The notes beneath the pieces were generated by a model that was given only the letters and a program-made list of their open reading frames with translations, was not told the origin of the DNA and did no database searches. DNA of 64,000 nucleotides from NCBI RefSeq assembly GCF_004827385.1, contig NZ_SRXN01000034.1, positions 1 to 64,000 of the forward strand, given 5' to 3'. Numbering within the stretch: the stretch's first letter is position 1; each line of letters starts with the position of its first letter. A program made the translations under genes and the position numbers. Positions 26,370-35,632 of the stretch are shown here, piece after piece. Source of the DNA: Ensifer sp. MPMI2T (GTDB lineage Bacteria > Pseudomonadota > Alphaproteobacteria > Rhizobiales > Rhizobiaceae).

Positions 26370-27338
26370 ATGTCAGATGAATTACTCCTTGAGGTCAGCG
26401 GGCTGACCAAAGATTTCGCCCCGGTGGCATTCGGGCGCGGGCCGGTCGTCCGTGCCGTCCAGGACGTCTCGTTCAACATCAGACGCGGGGAGGTTGTTGG
26501 CCTCGTCGGGGAGTCGGGCAGCGGCAAGACCACCATCGGCCGCATGGTCGCGCAGTTGGTCCCGCCGACCTCCGGCAGCATTCATTTCGACGGTGTCGAA
26601 ACGACAGGCCTCAGCCGCCGTGAACTTCGTCGCCTGCATGCGCGCGTCCAGTATATTTTTCAGGATCCCTTTGCGAGCCTCTCGCCGCGCATGACCATCG
26701 GTGAAATTCTCACGGAAGGCCTGGATATCCAGCGTATCGGCAGCAAGTCCGAGCGAATCGCCAAGGCCGCCAAGGCCCTCGCGTCGGTGGACCTGCCGCC
26801 CGACGCGATCTCCCGCTATCCGCACGAGTTTTCCGGCGGGCAGCGCCAGCGGATCGGCATTGCACGGGCGCTAACGCTTGCGCCCGAGTTGATCGTCGCC
26901 GACGAACCGGTGTCGGCGCTCGACGTCTCGATCCAAGCGCAGATCGTCAACCTGCTGCGCGACCTGCAGGCGCGTCTGGGCCTTACCATGCTCTTCATCG
27001 CGCATGATCTTGCGGTGGTCGAATATGTCGCCGATACCGTTATCGTGCTCTATCTCGGGCGGATCATGGAAATGGCGCCCAGCCGGAAGCTCTATGCCAG
27101 CCCGCAGCATCCCTATACGCGCGCGCTTCTCTCGGCCGTTCCGTCACCCGATCCTTCTGAGCGCCCCAACCGCCAGATCCTTAAGGGCGACATACCAAGC
27201 CCGGCCAATCCTCCCAGCGGCTGCGTCTTCCGCACCCGCTGCCCTGTGGCCGTCGAGGCCTGTGCGAACATAGTTCCGCCGCTGCGAGAAACGGCGAAAG
27301 GACACTTCAAGGCCTGTATCCGTGACGACCTCGACTGA
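26370..27338 (+). CDS. oligopeptide-type ABC transporter ATP-binding protein (DppF type)
   Basis: 322 residues. Walker A GESGSGKTT, FQDPFASLSPRMTI, signature FSGGQRQRIGIARAL, Walker B LIVADEPVSALDVSI and H loop IAHDLAV. The C-terminal extension keeps the cysteine cluster CVFRTRCPVAVEACA. It completes the heterodimeric ATPase of the importer. A sulfatase follows 25 bases later. Confidence 0.96.
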   Translation: MSDELLLEVSGLTKDFAPVAFGRGPVVRAVQDVSFNIRRGEVVGLVGESGSGKTTIGRMVAQLVPPTSGSIHFDGVETTGLSRRELRRLHARVQYIFQDPFASLSPRMTIGEILTEGLDIQRIGSKSERIAKAAKALASVDLPPDAISRYPHEFSGGQRQRIGIARALTLAPELIVADEPVSALDVSIQAQIVNLLRDLQARLGLTMLFIAHDLAVVEYVADTVIVLYLGRIMEMAPSRKLYASPQHPYTRALLSAVPSPDPSERPNRQILKGDIPSPANPPSGCVFRTRCPVAVEACANIVPPLRETAKGHFKACIRDDLD

Positions 27339-27363
27339 TCCAGGAGAACAGGAGGGCTCAACC

Positions 27364-28859
27364 ATGAAGAACCTGCTCTTCATCGGCGTCGATCAGCTTC
27401 GATGGGACTGCCTCGGGCCGCGCAAGACGGTGCCGGTTAAGACCCCCGAACCTCGATCGACTGATCGAGAACGGCGTGAGCTTCGATCGGGCCTATTGCA
27501 CCTCGCCGCTCTGCACGCCGTCGCGCGCCTCGATGCTTACCGGCGGTTATGCGTTTACCCACGGTATGGGCACCAATTGCGACATGTATCATGCGCTCGC
27601 CCGCGAACTGGCGCGACCGGAGCGGTTGCTGCACAATGATCTTCGTCGCGCCGGCTATCGCTGCGGCTTCGTCGGCAAATGGCACATAGGCGTGGAGAAA
27701 GGCCCAGGCGACTACGATTTCGAGGGCGACGCACCGGCCGGCTACGGCAATGTCGTCAAGACCAAGGCATTTGAGGATTATCTTTCGTCGAACGGTTTGA
27801 GCTACCGCGTCGAGCCGGAGCTCTACTTCAACCCCGATCAGCAGACCATGGCGGCCGGTCGGTGGCGCGGCCCGCAGGCATCGACGCCCTGTCATTTCCT
27901 GACCGACCAGATCATCGACATGCTGCGAGACTTGGCAAGTGGATCTCAGCCCTTCTTCGCCACGGTGCAATATTGGGATCCGCATGGGCCGCACCTGATC
28001 ACAGACGACTTCTACGGCGTCACTGACCGTACGAAGATTGCGCCTTGGAGCAACTTCGCGGACGACCTTTCAGGCAAGCCGCGGCGCGTTAAGCGCGAGC
28101 GGGATGATTTCTACCGCAACCATCCGAGAACCGAGGAGGAACTCGTCGCCTATGTCGGCTACTACTGCGACCATGTTGCCATGCTCGACTACGAGATCGG
28201 CCGGCTGCTCTACTATGTCGATCACAGCGGCCTGGCAGAAGATGCGCTTGTGGTTTTCACGTCGGACCACGGCGATATGACCGGCGCGCATGGCGGCCTC
28301 ATCGACAAAGGCTTGCCCTATAGCGAGGCCATGAGGGTTCCGCTGGTCTTCAGCCATCCATCCTTGCAAAGCGGAACGCGGGACGGCCTGGCGCTCAATA
28401 TGGACATCCTGCCCACGGCCCTATCGTTGCTCGGCGTCAGTTACGCGCCAAGACAGGCGGAGGATCTCTCGGCGCAGGTACTCGGAACGAGCCAGCAGGG
28501 CAGGGACTATCTGCTCGCCGAGTATCACGGCCTGCGTTTCCTCTACTCCCAGCGCATACTCGTATCTCGCGACAACTTCAAATACATCTTTTCGCCCGGT
28601 GATATGGATGAACTCTACGATCTCGACAGTGACCCGGGCGAGATGCGCAACCTCGCAGCCGAGGCCCGATTATGCGGATGTACTCTCACGCATGCGATCC
28701 GCACTGATCGACGAGACGGCCAAGTACCAGGACCCGCTCCGCGATTGTGTCGCGAAATTCAATGGTCAGTGGCGAACGCGTTCAGGCCAGTTCGATGTCA
28801 CCAGCGCCTATCTGACTGAGGCCGTTCCCGGCGGTGGGCAACGGAGATGCGCGGACTGA
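27364..28859 (+). pseudogene. second sulfatase gene, interrupted by two single-base insertions
   Basis: A good start (ACAGGAGGGCTCAACC then ATG) opens MKNLLFIGVDQLRWDCLGPR. In the C run at 27443-27447 one extra base shifts the frame; without it the protein continues TPNLDRLIENGVSFDRAYC and on through CTPSRASMLTG, the formylglycine motif (about residue 50), to the metal-binding FTSDHGDMTGAHGG. A second one-base insertion in GAGGCCC (28661-28667) shifts the last 60 residues; restored, it ends ...FDVTSAYLTEAVPGGGQRRC. The intact product would be about 497 residues, a normal cytoplasmic sulfatase. Both sites are homopolymer-like, so sequencing error is as likely as recent decay. Confidence 0.85.
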
Positions 28860-28984
28860 GGTGGCGCGGGAGATGGCTTGAGTGAAGCACACTTTCGCGA
28901 CAACAAAACAACGGTAAGGAAATCCGGCCGCACGTCCGGTGGAAACATCCGCCCAAAACGCTGCCGGAACTGGTTCAGGGAGCT

Positions 28985-29020
28985 CCGCCTTGATCGAAAT
29001 AGTCAAGGCGGTCCTTTTTT
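28985..29020 (+). terminator. intrinsic terminator of the sulfatase/transporter operon
   Basis: CCGCCTTGA (28985-28993) and TCAAGGCGG (29003-29011) form a 9-bp stem with a 9-base loop, followed by TCCTTTTTT. This is the clearest rho-independent terminator in the window and lies 126 bases after the last operon gene. Confidence 0.85.
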
Positions 29021-29144
29021 GTAGGAAGGCCGCTTGCGTTTTGGCGCCTGCCGAAGATTTGCCAGGAAGCCCATTTGTGGATAAGTCGGCGCGGAGCCCA
29101 TACGCAGACCATCGAGGCGGACGTGAAGCCTTATAGAGCAGCAT

Positions 29145-29853
29145 TTGAGAGTGACGGCGGCGCTGATCGTTCGTGAGATGTCGACGCGATTCGGTTCGAA
29201 ACCCGGCGGCTATCTCTGGGCGATCTTCGACCCGGTGGCGCATGTCGCGATGATGACATTGATTTTTCAGGCGATCGCCCGGATGCCGGCGCTAGGCTTG
29301 AGTTTTCCGCTGTTCTTCGCGAGCGGCTATCTGCCGTTCGCGTTCTACCAACGTATGTCGACCTTCATGGCCGGCGCGATGAAGGCAAACAAGGCGCTGC
29401 TCTCCTACCCCGTTGTCTCGCCGTTCGATGCCATTGTCTCGCGCTTCATCCTTCTTGGAACTCAGTGGCGTTACTCAACCGATAAACGTCGGCGGAATGG
29501 TCGAGGCAGCAGGAGCGGCCGCGGTTCTCGGCCTCGGCATCGGCACCATCAATATCGTGATGTACGCTCGGTATCCGCTCTACGAGCAGATTTTCGGCAT
29601 TATCAGTCGCCCACTCTTCATGATCTCTGGTGTCTTCTTCCTACCGGAGAACCTGCCAAATCCCTTCAGGGACTACATTCTCTACAATCCGTTGGTGCAC
29701 ATCATCATGTGGTTCCGGAGTAGCGTCTACCCGGAGTATCGCGCCGACGGGCTGGACAGAGGCTACGTCATGGAATTCGCGCTCGTGTGCTTCGTGGCCG
29801 GCCCCACGCTGCTAACGGCGTCGATGCGCGAGATCAGGGAAGACTGGTTATAG
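29145..29853 (+). pseudogene. decayed KpsM-type capsule ABC permease
   Basis: The first part reads RVTAALIVREMSTRFGSKPG and continues like the permeases at 34336-35106 and 38197-38973 up to FDAIVSRFIL; the second part, in another frame, reads VNVGGMVEAAGAAAVLGLGI and goes on to the normal end (ISRPLFMISGVFFLP...YILYNPLVHIIMW). About 20 residues between the halves are missing together with a frame change, at about 29455-29480. No recognised start or ribosome-binding site remains in front of the first part. It is closest to the copy at 38197, so this is a dead third paralogue. Confidence 0.85.
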
Positions 29854-30110
29854 CGCCCGAGATGTCACGCATCGTTCACGCCGAACGCGTTCCGGCAAAA
29901 GCAGCCAGTTAGTCCGGTTAACCAGAGCAGTCCCTGACTCCACCCTGTTCAGGTCTATGCAGCGAGCGCTTGTACAAACGTTATCCCGCAACAAAGGGCA
30001 AGCGCTGGCGACCACGCAATGCCAAGCAACAGGTGGGGAGCAACTGTGCAACGGCGCAGCGTTTCGAAGCGAATGGTTCCTCGAGATGGAGCCGGCTCGG
30101 ATTGTGCTGG

Positions 30111-31133
30111 CTATGCAGAGGTGGCGTTTTTCATGGTGTATAGAAGTTCCAATGCCTCTTCGAAGGTAAGGACCCTCTTTTGCTGCGGGTGGAAGTACTT
30201 TGGGTACAAAATGTATGCGGCGGCAAAGATTTCCTCTACGGTGCGTCTTGCTGATCTGCGTGGGCACGTCTGTCGGTCATCAGTGAGCCCCCATCCTGCG
30301 TAAAACGGCATGCCAAAGCACGTTACTGGTATTCCCCTGATCAGCGCCTCAAATCCCGAGAGCGACGTCAGCGTGTAAACATGATCAATCGTTTGGAACG
30401 CATCGGCCAAGCTAATATCTTGCTCGAGCACTTGAGCAATTGATTTAACGGCATCTGGTCTTGACCGGGCTGGTCGTGTCCCGTGCAATATTTCTGGGTG
30501 AGGCTTGTAGACTATGTGCGCTCCAGGATTCTCCTGGGCTGCGGCTCGCACCAGATCGTTGTTATCCATCCGCCGTTGACAGCCCTTAAGTATGGACATG
30601 TCATCCTCAACCTGGCCCAGGACAAGGATACGTTTGCGGTCTTTTGGGCCATATATGCGTTCGATGTCGACGTCCGTAGAGGTGTTGTATTTGCTCAACC
30701 GGGTGCTGATCAATCGGCTTATTCCGGCGCGCGCCCGAAGGATAAGTTCGGGATCGGCCGAGAAATCGTAGTGCTCGAGAATTTGTTCCAAGCGCGAAGG
30801 AGCGCTTGCATCATAGTAGAGAACAGGTGAGTCAAAGCAAAGCGACAGTGGCGGTGCTTTCGTGGCGCCTAACGCCACCGATCGGATAAAGCCGTCTTCG
30901 ATCCTGATCAAAGGCACATTGCGCGCCTTGCAGAATTCCTCAATGAACGATGGGTGTTTATATCCCCAAACATATATTTTGGGGGATTCCGACCTTAATA
31001 TCATCGGAGCCCAAAGAACGTGGAATTCAATCCATGTGATAGATCGCTTCCGGCAGTATATTTTTTCTTCGAGAAGCCAACTTCTTATGAAGCTTTTCCA
31101 CGGGCTGAGGCCGAATACGAAGGCGGTGGACAT
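30111..31133 (-). CDS. single-module KpsC/RkpJ-like capsule polysaccharide protein
   Basis: 340 residues. IRIEDGFIRSVALGA, then AHIVYKPHPE and TLTSLSGFEALIRGIPVTCF with FYAGWGLTDD are diagnostic of KpsC proteins, which build the beta-Kdo linker on which group 2 capsules are assembled at the inner membrane. Classical KpsC is about 670 residues with two related modules; this protein has only one. It begins MSTAFVFGLSPWKSFIRSWL. It is the last gene of the left-going capsule operon (KpsM, KpsT, KpsE, galE, this). Which of the two Kdo-transferase activities it keeps cannot be told by eye. Codon use is less GC-rich than the exporter genes. Confidence 0.85.
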   Translation of the reverse strand: MSTAFVFGLSPWKSFIRSWLLEEKIYCRKRSITWIEFHVLWAPMILRSESPKIYVWGYKHPSFIEEFCKARNVPLIRIEDGFIRSVALGATKAPPLSLCFDSPVLYYDASAPSRLEQILEHYDFSADPELILRARAGISRLISTRLSKYNTSTDVDIERIYGPKDRKRILVLGQVEDDMSILKGCQRRMDNNDLVRAAAQENPGAHIVYKPHPEILHGTRPARSRPDAVKSIAQVLEQDISLADAFQTIDHVYTLTSLSGFEALIRGIPVTCFGMPFYAGWGLTDDRQTCPRRSARRTVEEIFAAAYILYPKYFHPQQKRVLTFEEALELLYTMKNATSA

Positions 31134-31197
31134 AGGTATAGATCTTTAGGGTCAGTGGATATTTTCTTGAAAGGAACTACAAGGCTGTGCTGGATGC

Positions 31198-32190
31198 CTA
31201 AAAGGCATTTCTACGCCCAAGACTATGTTCCCAGTCCAGCGACGTGCGCACAATAAGTTCAAGGTCATCGTGCTGCGGCACCCAATCCAGCTCTCGAACG
31301 ATTAACGCTGGATTGGCAATGACAGAAGTTGCGTCACCTGGCCGCCTTTCGACGATTTTCACAGGGAAGTCATTCCCTGAAACTTTCTTTACCCGCTCCA
31401 GAACATCAAACACAGAAAATCCGCGCCCGTAGCCACAGTTTGCCACAATTGAATTTCCGCCCGTTCGCATCCGTCTCAGGGCTTTAAGATGTGCTTCGAC
31501 GAGATCTGTGACATGGATGAAGTCCCGCACGCAAGTTCCGTCAGCTGTCGGGTAGTCGGCTCCATAGACATCTATGCCGTTCCGCTTTCCGAGAGCAGCT
31601 TCGCAGGCCACCTTTATGAGATGCGTAGCGCCGGCCGTAGATTGGCCGGTCCTTCCTCGTATGTCCGCGCCAGCGACGTTGAAGTAACGCAAAGCCGCAT
31701 ATTTGAAATCGTGCGCAGCGGCAGCATCCTTAAGCATGATTTCGGTCATCAGTTTAGAAGACCCGTACGGTGATTCAGGTCGCAAGGGAGCGGTCTCCTC
31801 GACGGGATTGTCGCTCGTGGGTGTACCATAGACGGCTGCGGTCGAGGAAAAAACAAAATACCTGATGTCCGCCTTAACAGCCGCTTCAATCAGCACGCGC
31901 GATTTCGCTGTGTTGTTTTCGTAGTACGACAAGGGATCCGCTACCGACTCCGGCACGACAACGGAGCCAGCGAAGTGGATGATCGCTTCGACATCGTTGG
32001 TTGAAAAAATCGTGTCTAGCAGTTGATGGTCGGCAATGTCCCCCTCGTAAAGCCGTGCCTCAGGAGCGACCGCCCAACGAAATCCTGTAGAAAGACGATC
32101 CAGCACAACGACCTCTTCACCCGCGTCGAGTAACCGCCAAACCATGTGGCTGCCGATGTAGCCAGCGCCGCCCGTTACCAGAACCGCCAT
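31198..32190 (-). CDS. galE: UDP-glucose 4-epimerase
   Basis: 330 residues from the ATG at 32190 (CAGGAGAAATTGC upstream). The NAD-binding loop VTGGAGYIGSH is at the very N-terminus, the catalytic residues sit in FSSTAAVYG (Ser) and SPYGSSKLMTE (Tyr-x3-Lys), and NVAGAD, RDFIHVTDL follow, all standard for extended short-chain dehydrogenases of the GalE group. It interconverts UDP-glucose and UDP-galactose, supplying galactose for surface polysaccharides. It lies inside the capsule operon between KpsE and the KpsC-like gene. Confidence 0.92.
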   Translation of the reverse strand: MAVLVTGGAGYIGSHMVWRLLDAGEEVVVLDRLSTGFRWAVAPEARLYEGDIADHQLLDTIFSTNDVEAIIHFAGSVVVPESVADPLSYYENNTAKSRVLIEAAVKADIRYFVFSSTAAVYGTPTSDNPVEETAPLRPESPYGSSKLMTEIMLKDAAAAHDFKYAALRYFNVAGADIRGRTGQSTAGATHLIKVACEAALGKRNGIDVYGADYPTADGTCVRDFIHVTDLVEAHLKALRRMRTGGNSIVANCGYGRGFSVFDVLERVKKVSGNDFPVKIVERRPGDATSVIANPALIVRELDWVPQHDDLELIVRTSLDWEHSLGRRNAF

Positions 32191-32338
32191 GCAATTTCTC
32201 CTGTGACGTCCGCGAATAATAATCAGATCAACCAAGCGCAACTAAATGGGGCTCAGCGCGCTTGAAGGGTGCGCTGACGCCAACGTGGCAGATCGATTAC
32301 TCGTGATGATAGCCAAGCGCGCCCTCACAATGCAGGAC

Positions 32339-33679
32339 TTAAGCGCGATCCCGAATGTTGTAGTAGCTCATCACGCCAATTCCCCAAGCAAACAAGAGCC
32401 CGAGGGTGACGAGAAAAGCATTCAGGAGGCGGCTTGGATATTGGGCCATTTCCGAGAGGGTGGGCTCGATGAAGAGAGCCAGGTAGCGCTGCCGGTTGTT
32501 CGCGTCGATGCGTGCCTTTTCAAGGGAAGCCAACGCCGCCGTATAGGCACGCTCCGCAAATTCACGCTCGGTTTCCAATTCCTCGAACTGAGCGATGCGG
32601 CCGGCGACGTCAGGTGAATTAGGGTCGCCCGCAGCGGACGCAGGGCTTCTTTCGCCTGTGCCGAGCCGCTGGCGTTCGACAGCAAGCTGCTGCTCAAGGC
32701 TCTCGATGCGCGTTTTCAGAACACGGATTCGCGGCGTGTCTTCCCGCATTTGGCTCTTGGCCGTGGCGAGATCGGCGTTCAGTTGCGTCAGCTGTTGCTC
32801 CAGCGAACCGATAAGCTGAACGGCGAGCTTTGCTCCTTCCTCGGGACTGATTTCCTGAGATTTATCGCGGTAGTCGCGCAGTGCCGCGCGCGCCTTTGAA
32901 AGCCGTGCTTCGCCCGCCAGAACCTCATCCTGCGCTGCACGCAACACGTCGTTGCGAGCCGAAAGCGAAAGGCTGTTCACAAGGTTGTCGGCGCGGTCGA
33001 CGATGAACTGGGCAATCTCCTGTGCCTGTTTTGGATCGAAGGCCTTTACGGTCACCTGCATAATGCCGGAGGCGTGGTCGAAACTGACGTCAACCATATC
33101 GCGCCAGTAGTCGAGCTTGTCCTCGATCGGCAGCGCGGATCCGATGCCATAGAAATGGTCGAGCCCTCGGGTGGCGTAGACATCTTCCAGCTTGAACCTG
33201 CGGTCGGCGGCCGCAACCATGCGTTCGCTCAGGATGTAATCCATGAGGATATAGCTGTCCGAGACGGTGCTGGCGCCGGAGGCTTGCGTAAACATGCCGA
33301 GGATATCAGAGGAAACGCCGCCCTCGATGCTGCGCACGGCAAACGACGTGGAGCTGTGGTATTGGTCGGCTGCGAGGAAGGCCATGTATAGCGAAGCGAG
33401 CGTCGCGGGGACAGCGACCAGTCCCAGGAAGGATGCGCCGATAATGGCGTGGCGCCAGCGCAGCTTCTTCAGCCAGCGGGCCGTCCAATGCGCCTTTTTG
33501 GCGGGCTCGATCTTGTTGCGCCCCGGTAGTGGAATGACCGGCGCGCTTTCCTTGCCGAGTAACCCTTCGAGGACCGCAATGCCCTTGCTTTTGGCGGCGG
33601 TCTTGGCGGCTGCTTCGTTCTTGTCGGCGGCCTGCGTAGAATCAGGCTTGTTCACTGCCGCGTCTTTGCTGGCCGCCAT
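32339..33679 (-). CDS. kpsE: KpsE/RkpR-type capsule export protein (polysaccharide co-polymerase family)
   Basis: 446 residues. A charged, alanine/lysine-rich cytoplasmic N-terminus (to about residue 75) is followed by one transmembrane helix (HAIIGASFLGLVAVPATLAS), a periplasmic domain with long coiled-coil stretches (for example LSLSARNDVLRAAQDEVLAG and IESLEQQLAVERQRL), and a second helix (LLNAFLVTLGLLFAWGIGVM) at the C-terminus. This is the topology of KpsE, which connects the inner-membrane KpsMT exporter to the outer-membrane channel. It lies directly after KpsT in the operon. Equivalent to RkpR of S. meliloti by position and layout (known of the group). Confidence 0.88.
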   Translation of the reverse strand: MAASKDAAVNKPDSTQAADKNEAAAKTAAKSKGIAVLEGLLGKESAPVIPLPGRNKIEPAKKAHWTARWLKKLRWRHAIIGASFLGLVAVPATLASLYMAFLAADQYHSSTSFAVRSIEGGVSSDILGMFTQASGASTVSDSYILMDYILSERMVAAADRRFKLEDVYATRGLDHFYGIGSALPIEDKLDYWRDMVDVSFDHASGIMQVTVKAFDPKQAQEIAQFIVDRADNLVNSLSLSARNDVLRAAQDEVLAGEARLSKARAALRDYRDKSQEISPEEGAKLAVQLIGSLEQQLTQLNADLATAKSQMREDTPRIRVLKTRIESLEQQLAVERQRLGTGERSPASAAGDPNSPDVAGRIAQFEELETEREFAERAYTAALASLEKARIDANNRQRYLALFIEPTLSEMAQYPSRLLNAFLVTLGLLFAWGIGVMSYYNIRDRA

Positions 33680-34339
33680 TTAATTTTCCTTCATGTTTTT
33701 GTCGTGCGCGCGGATCGCGTCTTCGACATCTTCATAATAGGTCAGCTTGCCTTTTTCCAGCACCACACCGCAATCGCAATAGGTGCGGATCGTCCCCGTG
33801 CTGTGCGAAACCATAATCAGATCGGAGTCCTTGAGCTTGGTCTCGAAGACAGCCTGGCACTTTTTCTTAAAATTTGCGTCGCCGACGGCAGTGATTTCAT
33901 CAACGAGATAGTAGTCGAAGTTCACACCCATGCTCAAGCCAAAGGCGAGACGGGCCTTCATGCCGGAGGAATAGGTGCCGACCGGCGCCTTGAAGAAAGG
34001 GCCAAGCTCAGCGAAGTCCTCGACATAGTCAATGAGCTGTTCGGTATCGACGCCGTAGATGCGCGCAACGAAACGCACATTTTGTTCGCCGGTCATCGAG
34101 CCCTGGAAGCTGCCCTGAAAGCCAAGTGGCCAAGAGATCTTGCCCCGGCGTATGATGCGACCCTTGTCGAGCTTGATCGCGCCGGCGATCAGCCTTAAGA
34201 GCGTCGATTTCCCGGCGCCGTTGCGGCCAAGTAGGCCAACGCTCTTCCCCCGATTCATCGTTAGGGAAGCGTCTTCGATGATCGGCTTCTTGATGCCCTT
34301 TGTGCGGGCATATTTTGTCGCCTGTTCGAACCGGATCAT
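33680..34339 (-). CDS. kpsT: KpsT/RkpS-type capsule ABC exporter ATPase
   Basis: 219 residues, short single-domain ATPase as in KpsT. Walker A GRNGAGKST (38-46), signature YSSGMKARLAF, Walker B FDYYLVDEITAVGD and the H loop MVSHS are visible. It hydrolyses ATP to move the lipid-linked capsule chain through KpsM. Its start overlaps the end of the permease gene (ATGA at 34336-34339) and its stop abuts the KpsE start, so the three are co-translated. Confidence 0.95.
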   Translation of the reverse strand: MIRFEQATKYARTKGIKKPIIEDASLTMNRGKSVGLLGRNGAGKSTLLRLIAGAIKLDKGRIIRRGKISWPLGFQGSFQGSMTGEQNVRFVARIYGVDTEQLIDYVEDFAELGPFFKAPVGTYSSGMKARLAFGLSMGVNFDYYLVDEITAVGDANFKKKCQAVFETKLKDSDLIMVSHSTGTIRTYCDCGVVLEKGKLTYYEDVEDAIRAHDKNMKEN

Positions 34340-35106
34340 TCGTTTCTCAGCGTCTTTGACGAAAAGGTGAAGACAAGCATTCCGGCAAACAATGTCAGAA
34401 ATGCGAATCCATAAAGGTATTCCATATCGAGGCCTATCGCCCTGTACTCCGGGTAGAAGCCCTGTCGGAAGCCCATGATGATGTGCACCAGAGGGTTGAG
34501 GAGCACGAGGTCATGATAGGGCGCCGGAATCGAATCAGGCAGGAAGAATACCCCTGAGATAAGAAAGAGCGGGCGGTTGACGATATTGAATACCTGTTCG
34601 TAGAGCGGATATTTCAAAAATAATACGCTGTTCACCATCGCCACGCCGAGGCCACAAAGACACGCCATCGCCACCGCCTCGAAGATCGCGGGCCAGTGCA
34701 GGCTCGTCTCCACCCGCATGGTCGCCACGATCGTGCCGAGGACGATGAAGGCTACGAGCGTCGTCGTCCCTATTTGGAGGACAAAGCGTGCGACGATGGT
34801 GTCGATCGGCGCGACATTTGGATAACTGAGCAGCGCCTTGTTGGCCCGAACAGCGCTGTTCAGGTAGGTTGTCATTGCCTGGTAAAACTGAAACGCGATA
34901 TAGCCCGTCGCGAAAAACAGGGCGAAGCTAGTGCCGAGCGCTGGAGCGCGGGCGATCGCCCGGAAGATGAAGGTCATGAGAAGAATGTGGGCGGCTGGAT
35001 CGAGCAGCGCCCAGATATAGCCACCCGGCTTTGAGCCGAAACGCGTGGACATTTCCCTGACCAGCAAGGCGCCGACAATGCGAAAGTGGGTGAACAAATA
35101 GCTCAC
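34336..35106 (-). CDS. kpsM: KpsM/RkpT-type capsule ABC exporter permease
   Basis: 256 residues from the GTG at 35106, chosen because it aligns with the start of the second KpsM copy; a longer frame starts at 35181. The ABC-2 permease features are LLVREMSTRFGSKPGGYIWA at the N-terminus, six hydrophobic segments, and NRPLFLISGVFFLPDSIPAP followed by NPLVHIIMGFRQGFYPEYRA. It forms the channel for capsule export with the KpsT encoded next to it. The upstream ribosome-binding site is weak. Confidence 0.92.
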   Translation of the reverse strand: MSYLFTHFRIVGALLVREMSTRFGSKPGGYIWALLDPAAHILLMTFIFRAIARAPALGTSFALFFATGYIAFQFYQAMTTYLNSAVRANKALLSYPNVAPIDTIVARFVLQIGTTTLVAFIVLGTIVATMRVETSLHWPAIFEAVAMACLCGLGVAMVNSVLFLKYPLYEQVFNIVNRPLFLISGVFFLPDSIPAPYHDLVLLNPLVHIIMGFRQGFYPEYRAIGLDMEYLYGFAFLTLFAGMLVFTFSSKTLRNE

Positions 35107-35632
35107 ATCAGTTACCCGAGGCCGCAAAGAATGCGCCGACGAGTCGAAGCCTCCGGTCCGACCGGCTGAGGAAGAGACCAACGCGGCGGTCTCGAAATCC
35201 TACGCATTCGCGACATCCGACGACGCGGCGGATGACGGAAGCAATTAGTTGGACATCAGATGGCGCCGTTCGAGAATGCCATATGGCCTGCCACGGCGCC
35301 ATCTTAGTCCTCATCATCTCTGGCTTTGCGAGTTCCAGCATGATCGTCGTCATCGTTGCTCCGAATGTGCGCAAAGGATAGATGAGACAGGCGCCCGCGA
35401 AAAGTGGTTCGAGGCTCGGCTCGGTTGTGCCCGCAACTGTCGGCAAGGACGACGCAATCCCCCACAACTGCGGCGAAGCGAATTGCTCGGTCGGGAACCT
35501 TGGTCTGATCGAATCCGCAGAATCCGCCCTTCCAGTTACTCCTGATGACGTACTGGCCGGCGGGTGCCTTCATCGCGAGCCTATCTCGATATCTAGCCTC
35601 TCCGTCGCTTTAGGCGGCGGAAACATCTAATG
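35107..35632. other. 526-base gap; one doubtful reading frame
   Basis: Between the KpsM gene and the end of the glycosyltransferase-capsule fusion. A minus-strand frame at 35304-35573 (89 residues, MKAPAGQYVIRSNWKGGFCG...) and an overlapping one at 35108-35467 are open, but neither has a good ribosome-binding site and I recognise neither. The promoter of the left-going capsule operon should lie in the part next to 35107. Sequence composition suggests decayed coding DNA. Confidence 0.4.

Noticed and set aside
29145..29853. Programmed frameshift in the first KpsM-like gene
   Set aside because: About 20 residues are missing in addition to the frame change and no slippery heptamer is visible, so decay is the simpler reading.
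35304..35573. 89-residue minus-strand frame upstream of the first KpsM
   Set aside because: No recognised family, weak start, and an overlapping frame of equal quality; kept only as part of a gap note.
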